NCBI RefSeq assembly: GCF_048773025.1
Contig: NC_133558.1
Location: 27,024,501-27,088,500, forward strand
Origin: Camelus bactrianus
Lineage: Eukaryota; Chordata; Mammalia; Artiodactyla; Camelidae
DNA: 64,000 nucleotides
Reading direction: 5' to 3'
This document shows, in pieces, positions 46,401 to 59,446 of the stretch. Position 1 is the stretch's first letter. Each line of letters begins with the position of its first letter. The notes beneath the pieces were generated by a model. The model ran no database searches. It was not told the DNA's origin and saw only the letters and a list, made by a program, of their open reading frames with translations. The position numbers and the translations under genes are program-made.

Positions 46401-49400
46401 ATCAAACTTAATTTTTGCATATTCCCTTTGTAGGTCTATGCACACCTTTCAGGCATAATTGTACCATGCATATAGTTTTCATTGTTGTGTGTTTGGTGTT
46501 TTTGTTTGTTTTGTTTTGCTTTTTTAAAAATTTCTCTTATTTCCGGATGATTTTCTTACCATGTTTAATTCCCTCATAATAGTCAACTTGGTGAATCAGA
46601 ATTTCTCACTTATAAAGTGTATTTAGGGATTTTTTTTACTTTACTTTTGTGAGTTTGTTTTTTCTTTTATAGGTAAGATACTAAAATGTATTTGAATTTT
46701 ATAGCTTTATTTTTTCAGTTGAATTAAATCTTACTGTAATTTCTTTGTAGTAGGGGAATTGGTTGAGCAAAAGGTAAGATCATTTTTATAGCTATTGGCA
46801 TATTTTTGTCAGGATAGAGTTGCAGTTAGGATTAAAAATAGTTTCCACGTTTCTCCATGCATAAATGTATGAGCCTTTAAGTATATTTTTAGTGTATGTA
46901 CTTTCCTCAGTTTCACAGTGCAATTTCATTTCTGTCCTTCCTCTCATTGCCTGCTTTCCAACCCCCTGTTGCCACGCCTTCTTCTCTCCTGTTGAGTAGA
47001 AACTGTAATAGAGTTCTAGGAACAGTGGACTAAGTGCAGTGACCTGGCTTTGATTCTCAGGTCTACCAGTAAACAAACTTTCTGATCTTGGCCAAGTCAT
47101 TTGATTGTCAGTTTTCTCATTCGGAAATGCAGTTTATATCAGGTGATTTCTAGGGTTCATTCCAGCTCTACATTCTGTGATTTTTATGGTAGTTTTTCGG
47201 GAGGGCCTTTAAAAGACATTGGAAGGGTTATTTTATTCCCCTCCCTCCAAGCAGGACTGTAAGCAATCAAACCATATTGGAAAAATTATTTTCTGTTAAT
47301 GTTATATAATATGGCTCTAAGTGAGATTCCATAGCCACCCTTAGAATGCTTAAAATTTAAATCCATTTTTATTAGAGGCGGCTTTGGTGTTTTTTGAATG
47401 ACCATATCTTTTAGGAGAGTACTTAACTCTTTTGGGACTGCATCTTCTATTTTAGAATTCCAGTGAAACCTGTGCTCTCTTTTTAGATTAAGATCCCTGG
47501 CTTGATACAGACAAAATAGTGAGTCAAGAAAAGATGTAAGAATATTGGAAATTGGTATATAACCCCAAAAGTATAAAGTATTAGTGAAGAAATTGTTTAA
47601 GAATGATATTGAAAAAGAAAATCGATCCCTTTTGACACATACTGTGTCAAAAAATACTAGCTAGATAGGTTACAGATCTAAATGTAGAAAAGCAAACTTG
47701 CAAACTTTTATATTCTCTTTACAGGAACATTTTCTTTATGATGTAGGATAGAGAAGGATTTCTTAAAGACAAAAAAATTAATTTGAGTACTTTAAAAAAG
47801 TTTATATACATCAAAATATAAAATAAAGGTAAAAGATGAGGTGCAGATTTGGAGAAGATATTTTTTAACATATAACTGGGTTTTTATCCAGAGTACATTA
47901 ACATTTTTATATAGATATGAAAACGATTCAATAGAAAAATGGGCAAAGAATATGAATAGATGGAAGAGGAGACCCTGTTGACAGATGTTCCTTGCTATTC
48001 CAAAATTCAGAGAGAAATAGATTGAGATAACTGGATAGATTTCTTTACTTGTTTGTTTATTTACCAACACTTTCTAAGTCCTAACTATGTACTAAGTACA
48101 GTTGGCCCCCCATAACCACAGGTTTCACATCTGCAGGTATGGAGGTCCACCTGTAAGGGACTTGAGCATGCAGGGATTTTGGTATCTGCCAGTTGGGGGC
48201 GGGGTCCTGGAACCAGTCTCCATGGATACCAAGTGATGACTATTTGGGGAAAGTAGTTAAGACCTAGGCAGAGGATTCTAGGAAGGTGGCAGAGTGGGAT
48301 ATACCAGGAATTTGCCCCCCCCCCCACACACACACACACACAACGATTGCACTGGCAGAATCTGTCTGATTTAGCTATTTGGGAACTCTGGAGTCTACTG
48401 AAGGCTTGCAGCTTCCAGGGGACAGCTTAGATGGTAAACTGAGGTTAAGTTCAGTAATTTTCAGCTTTTAGCTTAGCACAGTAATAGGTACCCAGTTCCC
48501 TGGTAGACAGCTGTGCAAGGTTTCAGAAGCAGCTTACACACAGCTTGTAGGAACCAGGGTATAAACAAAATAAGACCCTTTTCTCTAAATATCAGGGATT
48601 GCTGGTTGCTGCTTCTGATTACAGAGGTACAGAGAGGAAGACATCATTTTTGTTACACCTACCCTCATTTGCTATGAGCCCTCCCACTCCAGCTAAAGTG
48701 ACCTTTAGGGGATTTAAAAGGTAGTGCCCTTCCCTGCCCTTCATTTTCTTTTTTCTCCTTTTGAGAGCTAGACATTAGACTCTAGGGCATTCAAAAGCAA
48801 TTGCATATTTTTAAAAAAGTGATTGCACATGCCCAAGAAAGGCACAAGCTCTGAAAAGACCTTAAGTTTATGCCTCAGGCTGGTTTTTGGCATAGAGACA
48901 GCCTACAACAATAACCAAAAAATCCCAGCAAACCCTGGGGAAAGGGGAGAATCTGATTTCCACAGTTAACTACATTATTTGACTCAAATTCTAGTTTTCA
49001 ACAAAAAATTGCAAGGCACACAAACAGGAAAGTATGGCTCATTCAAAGGAATAAAATAATCAGTGACTGTCCTAAAGATGCTCAAAGAACTAAAAGAAGA
49101 TGTGGGAAAAGTCAAAGAAGCAATCAATGTATGAACAAAATGGAAGTATCAGTAAAGAGATAGAAGACCTTAAAAGAAACAAACTAAAGGGAAATTTTAG
49201 AGCTGAAAAGTATAGTAACTGAAATGAAAATTTTACTACAAGGATTTAAAGGCAGATTTGAGCAGACAGAAGAAAGAATTGGCGAACTTGAAGATAGGAC
49301 AATGGAAATGATTGAATCCGAGGAACAGAAAGAAAAAAAGATTGAAGAAAGTGGACAGAGCCTAAGGATCCTGTGGGATACTATCAAGTGGATCAACATA

Positions 49401-52400
49401 TGCATTATGGGAGTTCCAGCCAGAGAAGAGAAAGAGAGGGGCAGAGAATATTTGAAGAAATAATGGTTGAAAATGTCCCAAATGTGATTAAAGACATGAA
49501 TTGAAAAAAGGTACAATATGGTACCAATAATATGAGATTTATAAACATGTAAAATAGTACCATATATTTTATGGATATACATGTGTAAAATATGCTCTAT
49601 AAGGATGATCACCAGTTTCAGGATAGAGATTACCTTTTAGACGGGAATGTTAAAAGAAATGAAGCAAATGTAGCAGAATGTTAATTTGTTAAATCTGAAT
49701 GTTGACTGCAGGGGTGTCTAATGTGATAGTCTCAACTTTTCTGTATGTTTAAAGATTTTTCTATATACATATTTGTAGAATCACAGTTGGAAAAATTGGA
49801 AATGATTTTTTTCAACATTTTATTACAGAAAACTTCAAACATCAGACAAAAACAAAGAGGATGGTATGGCAAATCCTCATCACTCAGTTTAATACATAAT
49901 CAGTCTTCTAGTTTGATCTGTATTCCCCTGCTCTCTCAGAAATTGTTTTGAATATATATACTACCATCCATCAATGAAAAAAACACTTCAGGATGCATTT
50001 TTAAATGAACATGCTTTCAGAGGTATATAACCATGCCAGCACTATCATCCTTTTAAAAACTGATATTGATTACTTAATATCCAGTATCCAGACAATGGTC
50101 AGAATTCCCCCATTGTTTCATAAATGGAAAACAGGTTATCTCTAATTCATAATAGAGAGCAGAACAGGACTTCTTTTGCCTCTTCAGAGCATTTCCTGTC
50201 TTCCAGAGGAATTTGGGTAACTACCACTCTGGGACCAAAGGAAAGCAAGTGTCAGCAGGGTGCTAACCTTTGTGTTCTCTTCTGCAGATACAGTTGGTCC
50301 CACCTGGACAGATCCAGATCCAGGGTGGGCAGGCTGTGCAGGTACAGGGCCAGCAGGGCCAGACCCAGCAGATCATCATCCAGCAGCCCCAGACAGCTGT
50401 CACTGCTGGCCAGACTCAGGTAATTCCACCACCTCTCCACTGTGTCAACACAGGAGCATGGCTGATTTGGAAGGGTCAGACAGGCAAGTCGAATATTTCA
50501 CATGTAATAGAAATGGGGAAGGAAACCATCCCCCCCCAAATTTTTTTTTCTTAAAAAGTGAATAGATGGTCCTTTTCTTTGTTGTGTTTTTGGAATCTAT
50601 TAAATTGTGTCATGATTAATTTCCTACAGACACAGCAGCAGATTGCTGTCCAGGGCCAGCAAGTGGCCCAGACTGCTGAAGGGCAGACCATCGTCTATCA
50701 GCCAGTTAATGCAGATGGCACCATTCTCCAGCAAGGTAAGTGTGCCCGTCACTTCTGTGGGACTTCTAGGGGCATCCTTTTCATCTTGAGCAAATGACTG
50801 GTTTAGAAATTTTGTGGTGACCTGTACAGCATATTTTTAAACAACAACAACAAAGCTTTCCTCTAAGTCTCCATTGATTGTTAGTTCCTTGTCACCAATA
50901 TGTGACCAGTGTTGATTCTATTTGTGAGAGACCTACAGTGGTTGTTAAAAGATAACCACTAGGACCCTAGGGATTATGTAAGCTTTAATCCTATTGGGGA
51001 TGAAATGTTTCTAAATGGAAATATGGAGTTTCTTTAGTGGTAGAAAAATACATCGTAAGTCAGGTTGGCATTTAATTGCTGTTTCTGCTTATGTTTTTTC
51101 TTTTTTGCTGGGTCACTTTATTATTAATTTATTCCAAGAAGACTTATATGCCCACTGCGTGTGCGGCACTTTACTAAGAAGAGTTTTCTCAAAGAGCCTC
51201 TAGTCTAGTAGGTGAGACATGCTTGTGAACAAATAAACACAGTGCAGAGCCCTTATTAGAGGTGTGTTCTGGGAATAGATGGTGTGTAAATTAAGAGGTG
51301 AAATCTGTTTGACTTGGGAAGAGAATGGACTTCAGAGAGGAGGAGGTGACTCAAACTGAGCTAAAGAGCTTTTGGAAGCATTTTTCAAATATTTAAATCT
51401 AGAGATGACATCTCAGATTCTACAACTAAAGGTTTGACTTGTGATTAAAATTTGGGAGTGTACAAGATCCAGCGAGTGCTCTCCTAGAACTCAGGAGAGG
51501 ACTGAACTGGCATGAGCCCTGGCAGGAGCTCAGAGGACGGTGAACAAATCCTCAAGTGCTGTTCTTGATAGTTTGGGGACTTGGAATTTAAGTTTTAGTC
51601 CTGCACCTGGCTGACTCACTGTCAATGTAGGGTAAACAAATTTAAGTTTATAAAACCCTCATCCTGAAGCAGATAATTTATGTACATAAGAACAGTGGAT
51701 ATAGCTGAAGTCAGACTGACCCATACAAAGAGCAGCCTCCAAACTTTTTGGTCCCCTGTCAAAACCTATTATTGGAATATCCGAGGAAGTATCCATTTCA
51801 AAGATTATTCAGAACTGGAACCTGGATAGTTAATAGAGTATCTAAGATTGTGATTACTTGTATTATATACAGCAAACCAGACAGAGAATGGAAGGGTGCT
51901 TTTCCTCCCTTTGCTGTTGGATGTTTTTCTAGGGTGAATAAGTGTGTGCCAGATAGAAGAGGGGCTAACTGTGTTCCCTTCTCTCTGTGTACCTGTTTTT
52001 TGTTTGTTTTATGTTTTATTTTCTTAAAGTTACAGTCCCTGTTTCAGGCATGATCACCATCCCCGCAGCAAGTTTGGCAGGAGCACAGATTGTTCAGACA
52101 GGAGCCAACACCAACACAACCAGCAGTGGGCAAGGGACTGTCACTGTGACACTACCAGTGGCAGGCAATGTGGTCAATTCAGGAGGGATGGTCATGGTAA
52201 GAAGACTGATTCTTCGTCTCACTCTTCACGTCTATGATGTGTTTTTCCATGTATCTCTTTGAAAATTTCTTGAAGTTGCAGTTTGATGTCTCTCATAACG
52301 CTGACCTCTTGGGTTGAGATTAACCCCGAGACACTTACAGAGATCTACTTCTACAGTGAATACTGCAGTGAGCCGTGGTTCACTCTGAGCGCCTCCCATG

Positions 52401-55400
52401 TGCTGGAGAATGTTCTAGTAGCTAGAGATATAGCAGAAGATAAAGAGATGTAAATGTATGCTTTTATGTAATCTTACTCAGAATTCAGATAATGAAGGGA
52501 GGGAGAGACTACTACTCATCTTTGGGAAATGGAAAGTATATTACACACAAGTGGCTGAAACAAGAAGTGAGTTCAAAATTAGAAAGCTTGTAATCAATAT
52601 AGAGAAACCAAAAAATGTGTGAGGTAAATATATTGGCAAGACAGGGAAGGAGAGATGGGTGATGCGAGTGAAAGCTAAATTCTCACATGTCAACATAGGC
52701 TGTCATTATACAGTGCCTAAGATGGATAAATTAAGAATGAGTCGGAGAAACCTGCTCCGAGGTGCAGGAAGCTACCAGAAGAAACAATACAGCCATTGAG
52801 TTGTTATAGTTGGGAAGGGAATGGGGCTCAGGAGCCTGTTACTTGTTTCCTCATACATTTAGTACAGTGTTTTATTTTTGTTTCTGAAATGGAAAATATG
52901 GATTGGATTATATCGTAAGTTAACTATTTGATTAAATTACTCATATAACTTAAAAGCATTTAATAGTGCTTGGTCAATCTGAACCTACATACGTGCTGTT
53001 TTCATTGTGCTCTTTTATTGCTTTATTACTGTCCATGACCACTAGATGGCAACAGACCTTCCCAGAACATGGAGCCATAGGTGGACAAAAATTTGGACAT
53101 GATTGTGTCATTTCTCGGTGTGGCTCCTGGCCCCCTATGACAGAATCATCTGGAGTGTTTGTTTAAAATGCAGGCCTTGGTGTAAATGTTCTCCAGGAAT
53201 CTGCATTTCACTTAGTGCACTAAAAAGCTATTCTCTGTAGCACTTAGAAGAAAATTAATAGGGACCAAGAAACTTTTCTGTGTTCGTATTCATGCCACTG
53301 TTTAATAAGCTCTGATTTTCTCTTCACTCAGATGGTACCTGGTGCTGGCTCTGTGCCTGCTATCCAAAGAATCCCTCTCCCTGGAGCAGAGATGCTCGAA
53401 GAAGAGCCTCTCTATGTGAATGCCAAACAGTACCACCGTATACTTAAGAGGAGGCAAGCCCGGGCTAAATTAGAGGCAGAAGGGAAAATTCCAAAGGAAA
53501 GAAGGGTATGTATAACATTGGGAAGGCTATAGGAAGAGAATAGCAGGGTTCTACTTTTGAAGTTACCCTTTATGTGGTTGGTTGGTTGGTTTCCTTGCGT
53601 ACCTTCCAAACACTGAAGTTAGGTAGCTGTTACATTTTGTGAAAGTTAGCATTTGTTATTGCTATATGCAGCTGCAACTACAGAAACAACAACAAAACCT
53701 GTGGCCTAAATAGGGTTTTTTTTTTCTTACATAAAAGAGGTCCGGAGATTTGGGCTGGTAGCACATTTCTAGTCTTCAAGACCCATTGTCTTCCTGTCTT
53801 AGCGTCCTAATATTCTTAGTATACTACCCATTGTCCAAGATGACTGCTTGGGCTTCAGCCTAGGAGCAAAGGGAACAGGAAAGGCACTCTTTCAAGGAAA
53901 CATTCAAGAAGTTCCACACTTCTCATTAGCCAGAATTTATATACATGGCCACACTGAAGCCTGCAAATAAGGTTAGGAAATGTAGTTAGTTTTACTGAGG
54001 AGACACTAAAATTTGGTTTGTTACTAAAGCAAAGGAGAGGGTACATATTGGGAGGTAGATAGTGATTTCTGCTACATCTTTGGCAAATCTTTTTAGTTAT
54101 TACTCATTTGGCAGTTCCATTCTTATGATAGTTATGTATGGTTAGCTGCTATTTGTGTTTTCTCCAAAGCTTTCTTCATAACACAAGGTCATAATTGCCC
54201 CTGGTGGCTTTGATCACACTTTTGAGGATGAGATTTGTGCAATGGATAACTATGCTGATTTCAGCTAGTGTCTCTTGTTTTAGAAATACCTACATGAGTC
54301 TCGGCACCGTCATGCCATGGCACGGAAGCGTGGTGAAGGTGGACGATTTTTCTCTCCAAAGGAAAAAGATAGTCCCCATATGCAGGTAAGAAAATTAATA
54401 CTTCTATTCTTCTCTTTATTGTTTTGTATTTTCTTGGATGGAAGCCTTCACAGTGTCCTCTTGATATTTTCACACTAGGGACTAACCAGTCTCTAAAGTG
54501 GATACAACATTGTGTCTTAGATTCCTTTTCATCTTTTCAGAATTAACGTCCAGTGGCCTTTTTTCTAGTTATCACTATCAATTTCTTGAAATTCTCACTT
54601 TTCTTAATTTTCAAAGAACAAGTTTGTTTCTTAGTGTCCTAGTACCAGCAGAAGCTAACACTTAACTGCTGTGTGCCAGCCGTTAGGTTTAAGCATTTTC
54701 ATAAGCATTTTTTTTTTCAGTGAATCTTTATAACAACCTCAAGCCGCATGAGGTAAGAATTGTAGTTTCCATTTTACCTTTGAATCTAAGATTTAGAGAG
54801 GTTAAGTAGTTCAGTTAAACTGTTTAATAAATTGATGCAGCTGAAATTCAGACCCAAGCAGTGTAAATTCCAGTACTTAACTCTGTAACCACACCGGTTC
54901 TTGCATCTGATTCTACTTATCGTATCTCACTGGTATTTCTGAGTCAATATATCCAAAACAGAACTCTTGGTTTTTATTTTTTCTTGCCTAAACCAGACAC
55001 AAGTGACATGTCCATTCACCCAGTTATTAAAGCTAGAATTGTCCAATTCTTGAAGTCCTTGGTCTTAACTCTAAAATATAATCTGAATCAGTTTACTTTT
55101 TTCCCTCCCAACTGCAGTCCATCTGGTCTAATCATCTCTTCTTTTGCTTCAATTAATACATCTGCCTCATCTCCCCTCCTCCCCTCTTGTGCCGCTCTAC
55201 TTCATTCTCCACATCTTAGTGTGATCTTTCTAAATGTCATATCACATCACCATCCTGCTTTAACCCCTTTCACTCTCACCCTTTTCCATTTGATTTGCAC
55301 TCAGACTAAAATCCAAAGTGCTTATTACCATGGCCAGCAAGGCCCTGCAGGGTCTTAGCTCCTGCCCACCTCTGGCTTTATTTCCTCCTGCTCCTTGGTC

Positions 55401-56919
55401 TCTGTGCTCTTACTGTACTGTTCATTGATCTGTTTCCTGCCATGGGACCTTGGTCTTTAAAATAGCCAATCTGTAGAGCTTTTCATGCCATCTTTTTGCA
55501 TGGCTATCTCTTACTTATCTTTCAGGTCTTGGTTTAAATCTGAGAGGCCATATCCAGACTGGGTCTCTTCTACCCCATTATTTTCTCACATCTTCCTTTT
55601 CTTTTGAGTGTAATGACCTCATTGTTTTATTTGTGTGATCATGTGGTAGTTGCCTCCTTCCCTAGACTATAAGCTGTACAGAGAGTAGAGGATTGTTGTT
55701 TCCCATTGTATTTATTGGATTTAGTATAATGCCCATTCAAGAGCAAGCACTCGGTAAATGTTGAATTGATGGGTCCCTCCCATTTACTGATACTTTATTC
55801 TGTATGCCCATCACATCCCACATGCACTACTGTCAAATCAGTCTTTGTAAGAAAGTGCTTTCTTAACAATGTCAGTCCCCTGCTCAAGGATGCATGCTAG
55901 TTTTTAATTTCTTTCTGCAGCAGATCTCAAACTATTTCTATAACTTACTTAACGTCTTTTAGCCTCACTTTGTCCACCTGTAAGTGAGATGCTGTTGATA
56001 CTTGACAGGAATGTTGTGGGGATTTCATACAGTAAGCCATGTTAGGCACCTGTGTAGCACAGTGCCTCGTGCACAGTGAGAGCTCAGTAAATGCTGGTTA
56101 TTGTTCTTGCATGTTGATCAAGACCCAGCCTCCCGTCCTCCTACCTGCAGAAATGTTTCAGCTTTTTCTTGGATCATGCCAACTGAGGCTTCAGAACTTT
56201 AGTGTGGAGGAACTGAAGGTGGTTATTGCGGAATGTTGCAAAAAATCCCAAGGACAGCCTTGTCTTAACCTTATAGGTTTTAAGTAAGAGGCAGGCAGTA
56301 GACAGAGTTTAGTGGAAAGAAGATTAAATGAGAGCCAAAGATTTCTTGTTGGGCTTCTGACTAACTTGATTCTAGTCCAGGTAGATCACTTTACCCATCC
56401 AGGCTTCAGGTTTATCTACAAAATGAGTGCCTAAAATAATGTAAATAAATTAGTGTCCTTTCCAGCCCTGCCGAGTGCTCAATATTTAAATATGACAAGA
56501 AAATAATGATATAAAAGTACAGCCTGACATAGTTTCTCTGGGTCTTTTTCTTAGCCACCTAAGGACTCTTAATCCTTAAAGGTAGGGAACAACATAGGTA
56601 CTTAGGAAAAGAGATATATTCTTGACCCTTGAGTGTTCAGTAATGAAGTGCCAGGCCAGACTTGGAGTCGTTTTAAGAACAAGGTTTATTGTCTCCTTTC
56701 CTAATGGAGCTGCATTTTAATCCATATATGCAGACTTAGATTCATTATAAACCTTTGGGTTTCTGAGCAAAGTTTGTTTATTCCCTTTGTGATAAGTAGT
56801 GAGAACCATGAGTTCCCAGTTGGCTTTTGCAAAAGACTTTAATCATTATTATGCTTTCTTTGTAGGATCCAAATCAAGCAGATGAAGAGGCAATGACACA
56901 GATCATCCGAGTGTCCTAA
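40435..56919 (+). CDS. NFYA: NFYA, CCAAT-binding NF-Y subunit alpha
   Basis: NFYA is the sequence-specific subunit of the trimeric NF-Y factor; it joins the NFYB/NFYC histone-fold dimer and reads CCAAT in promoters. Coding exons: 40435-40509, 41941-42024 (or 42027), 44874-45020, 50288-50419, 50630-50735, 52030-52196, 53332-53505, 54284-54385, 56866-56919. Phases all fit and the product is 346 or 347 residues, depending on the donor of the second coding exon. Residues 1-238 are the Gln/Thr/Val/Gly-rich activation region. From about 262 to 318 is the conserved HAP2 domain: the EEPLYVNAKQYHRILKRR subunit-interaction helix, a linker, and the HESRHRHAMARKR DNA-contact helix. The C-terminus ends IIRVS. 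The start codon has an excellent context (gaccATGg) in the exon beginning at 40362. The 84- to 87-base exon at 41941 is the one known to be skipped in the short isoform. No lesion is seen. Confidence 0.98.
41941..42027 (+). other. NFYA: NFYA alternative exon with tandem donors
   Basis: This exon encodes QQGGVTAVQLQTEAQVASAS and nine more residues of the activation region, and its skipping gives the known short isoform. Two donors lie three bases apart: ctccag/gtagtg at 42024 and ccaggta/gtggtg at 42027. The second adds one Val and would give the 347-residue form I remember for human; the first is the better match to the donor consensus. Both keep frame. Confidence 0.7.
45440..46025 (+). repeat. 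Old L1 ORF2 fragment and CA run
   Basis: Degraded L1 ORF2 text is visible: agtgtagaaaggtaaataaaagctgattcttta, a later tggcaagaa segment, and agcattgtacttaaa near the end. A (CA)n run of about 14 units follows at 45997-46022. It lies in the NFYA intron after the 44874-45020 exon. Confidence 0.65.
47010..47190 (+). repeat. MIR SINE
   Basis: It contains gtggactaagtgcagtgacctgg, tttgattctcaggtc, gatcttggccaagtcat, ttttctcattcggaaatg and the diverged end. Forward orientation, in an NFYA intron. Confidence 0.7.
47510..47990 (+). repeat. Old L1 ORF2 fragment
   Basis: Motifs such as ggttacagatctaaatgtag, gatttcttaaagac, catcaaaatataaa, tatccagagtacatta and aaaaatgggcaaagaatatg follow the order of mammalian L1 ORF2 near its 3' half. 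It carries many changes and cannot encode a product. Confidence 0.75.
48095..48248 (+). mobile_element. Tigger/pogo-type non-autonomous DNA transposon
   Basis: It begins cagttggccccccataacc and ends accaagtgatgactatttg. Inside are acttgagcatgcagggattt, ggtatctgcc and ggaaccagtctccatggatacc. Near-complementary ends and this internal order are those of short Tigger-family elements. I cannot name the subfamily. Confidence 0.6.
48255..49520 (+). repeat. L1 or HAL1 5' region and ORF1 remnant
   Basis: The left part has the aggtggcagagtgggat start seen in L1 5' regions. A (C)n(AC)n run lies at 48317-48343. About 49070-49480 encodes ORF1p-like sequence, including an open stretch at 49224-49463 with coiled-coil text RIGELEDRTMEMIESEEQK and a diverged ILWDTIKWINICIMGVP motif. 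It is an old, non-functional copy. The lack of ORF2 afterwards fits HAL1, but this is not certain. Confidence 0.75.
49790..50120 (-). repeat. Old L1M 3'-region fragment
   Basis: Typical stretches include attttattacagaaaacttc, ctgtattcccctgctctc, atgcatttttaaatgaacat and agaattcccccattg. It ends about 170 bases before the NFYA exon at 50288. Confidence 0.55.
53039..53052 (+). promoter_or_regulatory. Near-consensus CTCF motif in NFYA intron
   Basis: CCACTAGATGGCAA matches 13 of 14 positions of the CTCF core. It lies just before an old MER5A-like fragment (about 53085-53200), 290 bases before the 53332 exon. Confidence 0.45.
54640..56480. repeat. MIR (-), L2 (+), MIR (+), MIR (+) in NFYA last intron
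   Basis: Reverse MIR at about 54640-54830 (ctaacacttaactgctgtgtgccag, agagaggttaagtag); long L2 at about 55000-55775 (taaaatccaaagtgcttattaccatgg, cagcaaggccctgcagggtc, terminal cggtaaatgttgaattgatg); MIR at about 55925-56110 (gcctcactttgtccacctgt, agtaaatgctggttattg); and a diverged MIR at about 56290-56480. Confidence 0.7.
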
Positions 56920-59446
56920 CCCCAGGCCATGTGATGGAGCTTATCAAGGTCACGTTCCTCACACTGCTTCCCACTGTTCCAAGGAAATGGATCAGCTCTT
57001 CCGATGGGACACTGATGATCACATTCTGCCCTTTTCTACAGGACAGAAACCACTTAGTTTTTAATAAGTGGCTCAGTATTATAATTGCAGCGATGTCTGG
57101 CAAATTGAAGTTGCAAGCCTTTGTCTCACCCTTTTCAGTCAGGACCTATTTCAGACTGTTGATGATATTGACATTTCATGAGTTGGGATGACGCAAGGGA
57201 CCCATGCCAGCCCGGCAGTATCACACAAAGCACTTAGTTGACTGGTGATGACAGCCAGCCATCTCAGCAGAGAACAACCTTCTCGACCTAAACTGCAATC
57301 AGGGAAGCCACAGCCAACTCCTTCCCATGGATTCTAAACAGCACCCATCCCTCTGACGGGGATCTCAGGCTGACTAATGGACACTTAGTATTCAGAGATG
57401 GCTTCCAGGAAGGGAAGCTCCATCTCATGATATGGAAACAATAAATTCTCTGAGTTACATGCATCTAATCTGTGGTAATAATAAGAATCTCTACCCAGAT
57501 GATAGGTTGGTAGTTTTGGACTCCAGCCAAGCAAAAGCTAACTGGGGGAATGATGAAAGAGCACTAAAGCACTAAAAATACAAATTGCTGGATCTCTTAG
57601 CTTTGACAAGTTGTGGTCTGCTTGTCTATGTTGACACGTCACCTGGAACATAGTTCTTGCTGTGGCTACTTTGAAGACAATTCAGAGGGTATTGGACCTT
57701 GAAACTGCCTTTCCTACGTAGAGATCAAAATTATACAACAGCTTCTTTGCTGAAGTGCTGAGGACATTTGTAGTAACTCCTAAACAGAGCCAAACCAGAG
57801 CTTTTCAGTCATAGGCTTTGTGACAGCATGTGAGGAATGGAAGGGTTGGTATGTGTTTCAGTCTAGAGGAACAAAGAGAGTAGTATATACACCCACGTGT
57901 TGTCATATAACATGATTCGCCAGTGGATGGATGCCTGGATGGATCATTAAGATGAAGAGAATAATGTACATTACATTCATACTGTAACTTTTTAACAAGC
58001 ATGGAAAGGGAGAAGTCTGAGGTTTGGTCCTTGACAATTTATGGAAAGCACTGTTCAGTCAAGCTGTCCTGGAGATATTCTGGGTCATCTACTAGAGCTT
58101 GATGTTGGCTTCACTCCTGCTGTGCTTTGTGCTGGCCCCAGAGAGCGAACATTCTCATTCTTCCCATGGCAGCTGATTCTTTGGTGCCAGTTTCCGTTTG
58201 TGTGCCCTTTTCTCTGTAGGCCTTGTGCAGAGAGGTTTTCACATGCTGGGGATAAACTGCAGACTGGAAAGAGATTCCTGCAGGGTCAGGAACTGGGCCA
58301 CAGCTTCCAGAATGGGTTGTGCCTCAGAAATCTATTTCTGTTCTAGATGTGGTACCCTGGGAGAACTAAGATAATTCAGAAGAGTTGCTGCCTTCCCTGG
58401 AAACAAACAAGGAAAACCTAATTCTTTTGAAGAACATGTGGGTTTGATTTAAATACCAAGAGAAGAGATTGGCTCTTTCTTTGATTTCACTCTAGCTGTA
58501 TTAAGAGGGAAAAGAAATTAAACCCTGTAAAGAAGACATCACAAAGGGAAATCATTGTAATGGTAGAAATAGAGGTACAGAGCTATGCAAAGAAAGCAGG
58601 AAGTGAAGTGTCTCCCTAGTCCCTTGACTCTAGTCATCTGTCCTGACTTCTAGATGTCAGGAGGGGCTGACCCTTTGGTAGGCTCACTAGAAACTCCTGG
58701 CTGGTTATGTGAGTTTCGGGTGTTAACCTTATTTGGTTTTTCAGAGGATAGATTACTAAAAACAATGAGTTTACATCCCTTGGTTTGTTTAGGAATCTTT
58801 AAGATGCTGAGTTCAGAAAGAAATTCCTCAGACCTAATTTCTAGTACTTAAGCTAACAACAGTTCTAAAATATTTATTTGTCTGTATGTTTGTACATAGT
58901 ACCAACCTCATATCGTTGCAGATTTCTTTTTTCCATGAGTTTGAGTTTGGTTTTATTTGAAACGAAGTTTTCAGTTGTCATTTTGTCATTGCATTTCAGG
59001 TAGCTCATGGCCCTTTTATTGTGGTCATTTTAGCACATAATAACCCACAAAGGGGTTGAGGTTTGGATTTTTTTGTTACCAGTTCTTTTATTCATTTGTC
59101 CTTGTGACTAGTGATGACTTCATATATGCAAAAAGAGTGTATGGGTGTGTGAATAATTGGTTTAATACATAGTTATTTCACTTCTTGAGTGGTTTTTTGT
59201 TTTTGGTTTTGGTTTTTTTTGCAGGATAATTGTATATATTTTAATTGCACTGATACATTGAACATGTCAGTGTCTATACCACTGGACCAACAGCATTTTT
59301 CTGGCTAGTAGGTGCCTGATAATAATGTCTTGATTTTCCTTTGGGACTCAACTCTGTAGAAGGTTCTTTTCCCCCCAGCAGTAGTGGGGAGCACAGGCAA
59401 TTGATCATTGATGTCATTTCAATTGTTATTTTTTTAAATAAATAAA
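56920..59446 (+). other. NFYA: NFYA 3' UTR
   Basis: About 2.5 kb without a conserved reading frame follows the stop codon. Overlapping AATAAA signals at 59437-59442 and 59441-59446 suggest cleavage near 59460. The long, T-rich 3' part fits a regulated UTR. I saw no strong repeats in it. Confidence 0.75.

Noticed and set aside
49224-49463. Open frame with coiled-coil character in an NFYA intron
   Set aside because: It is an L1 ORF1 remnant, not a host gene.
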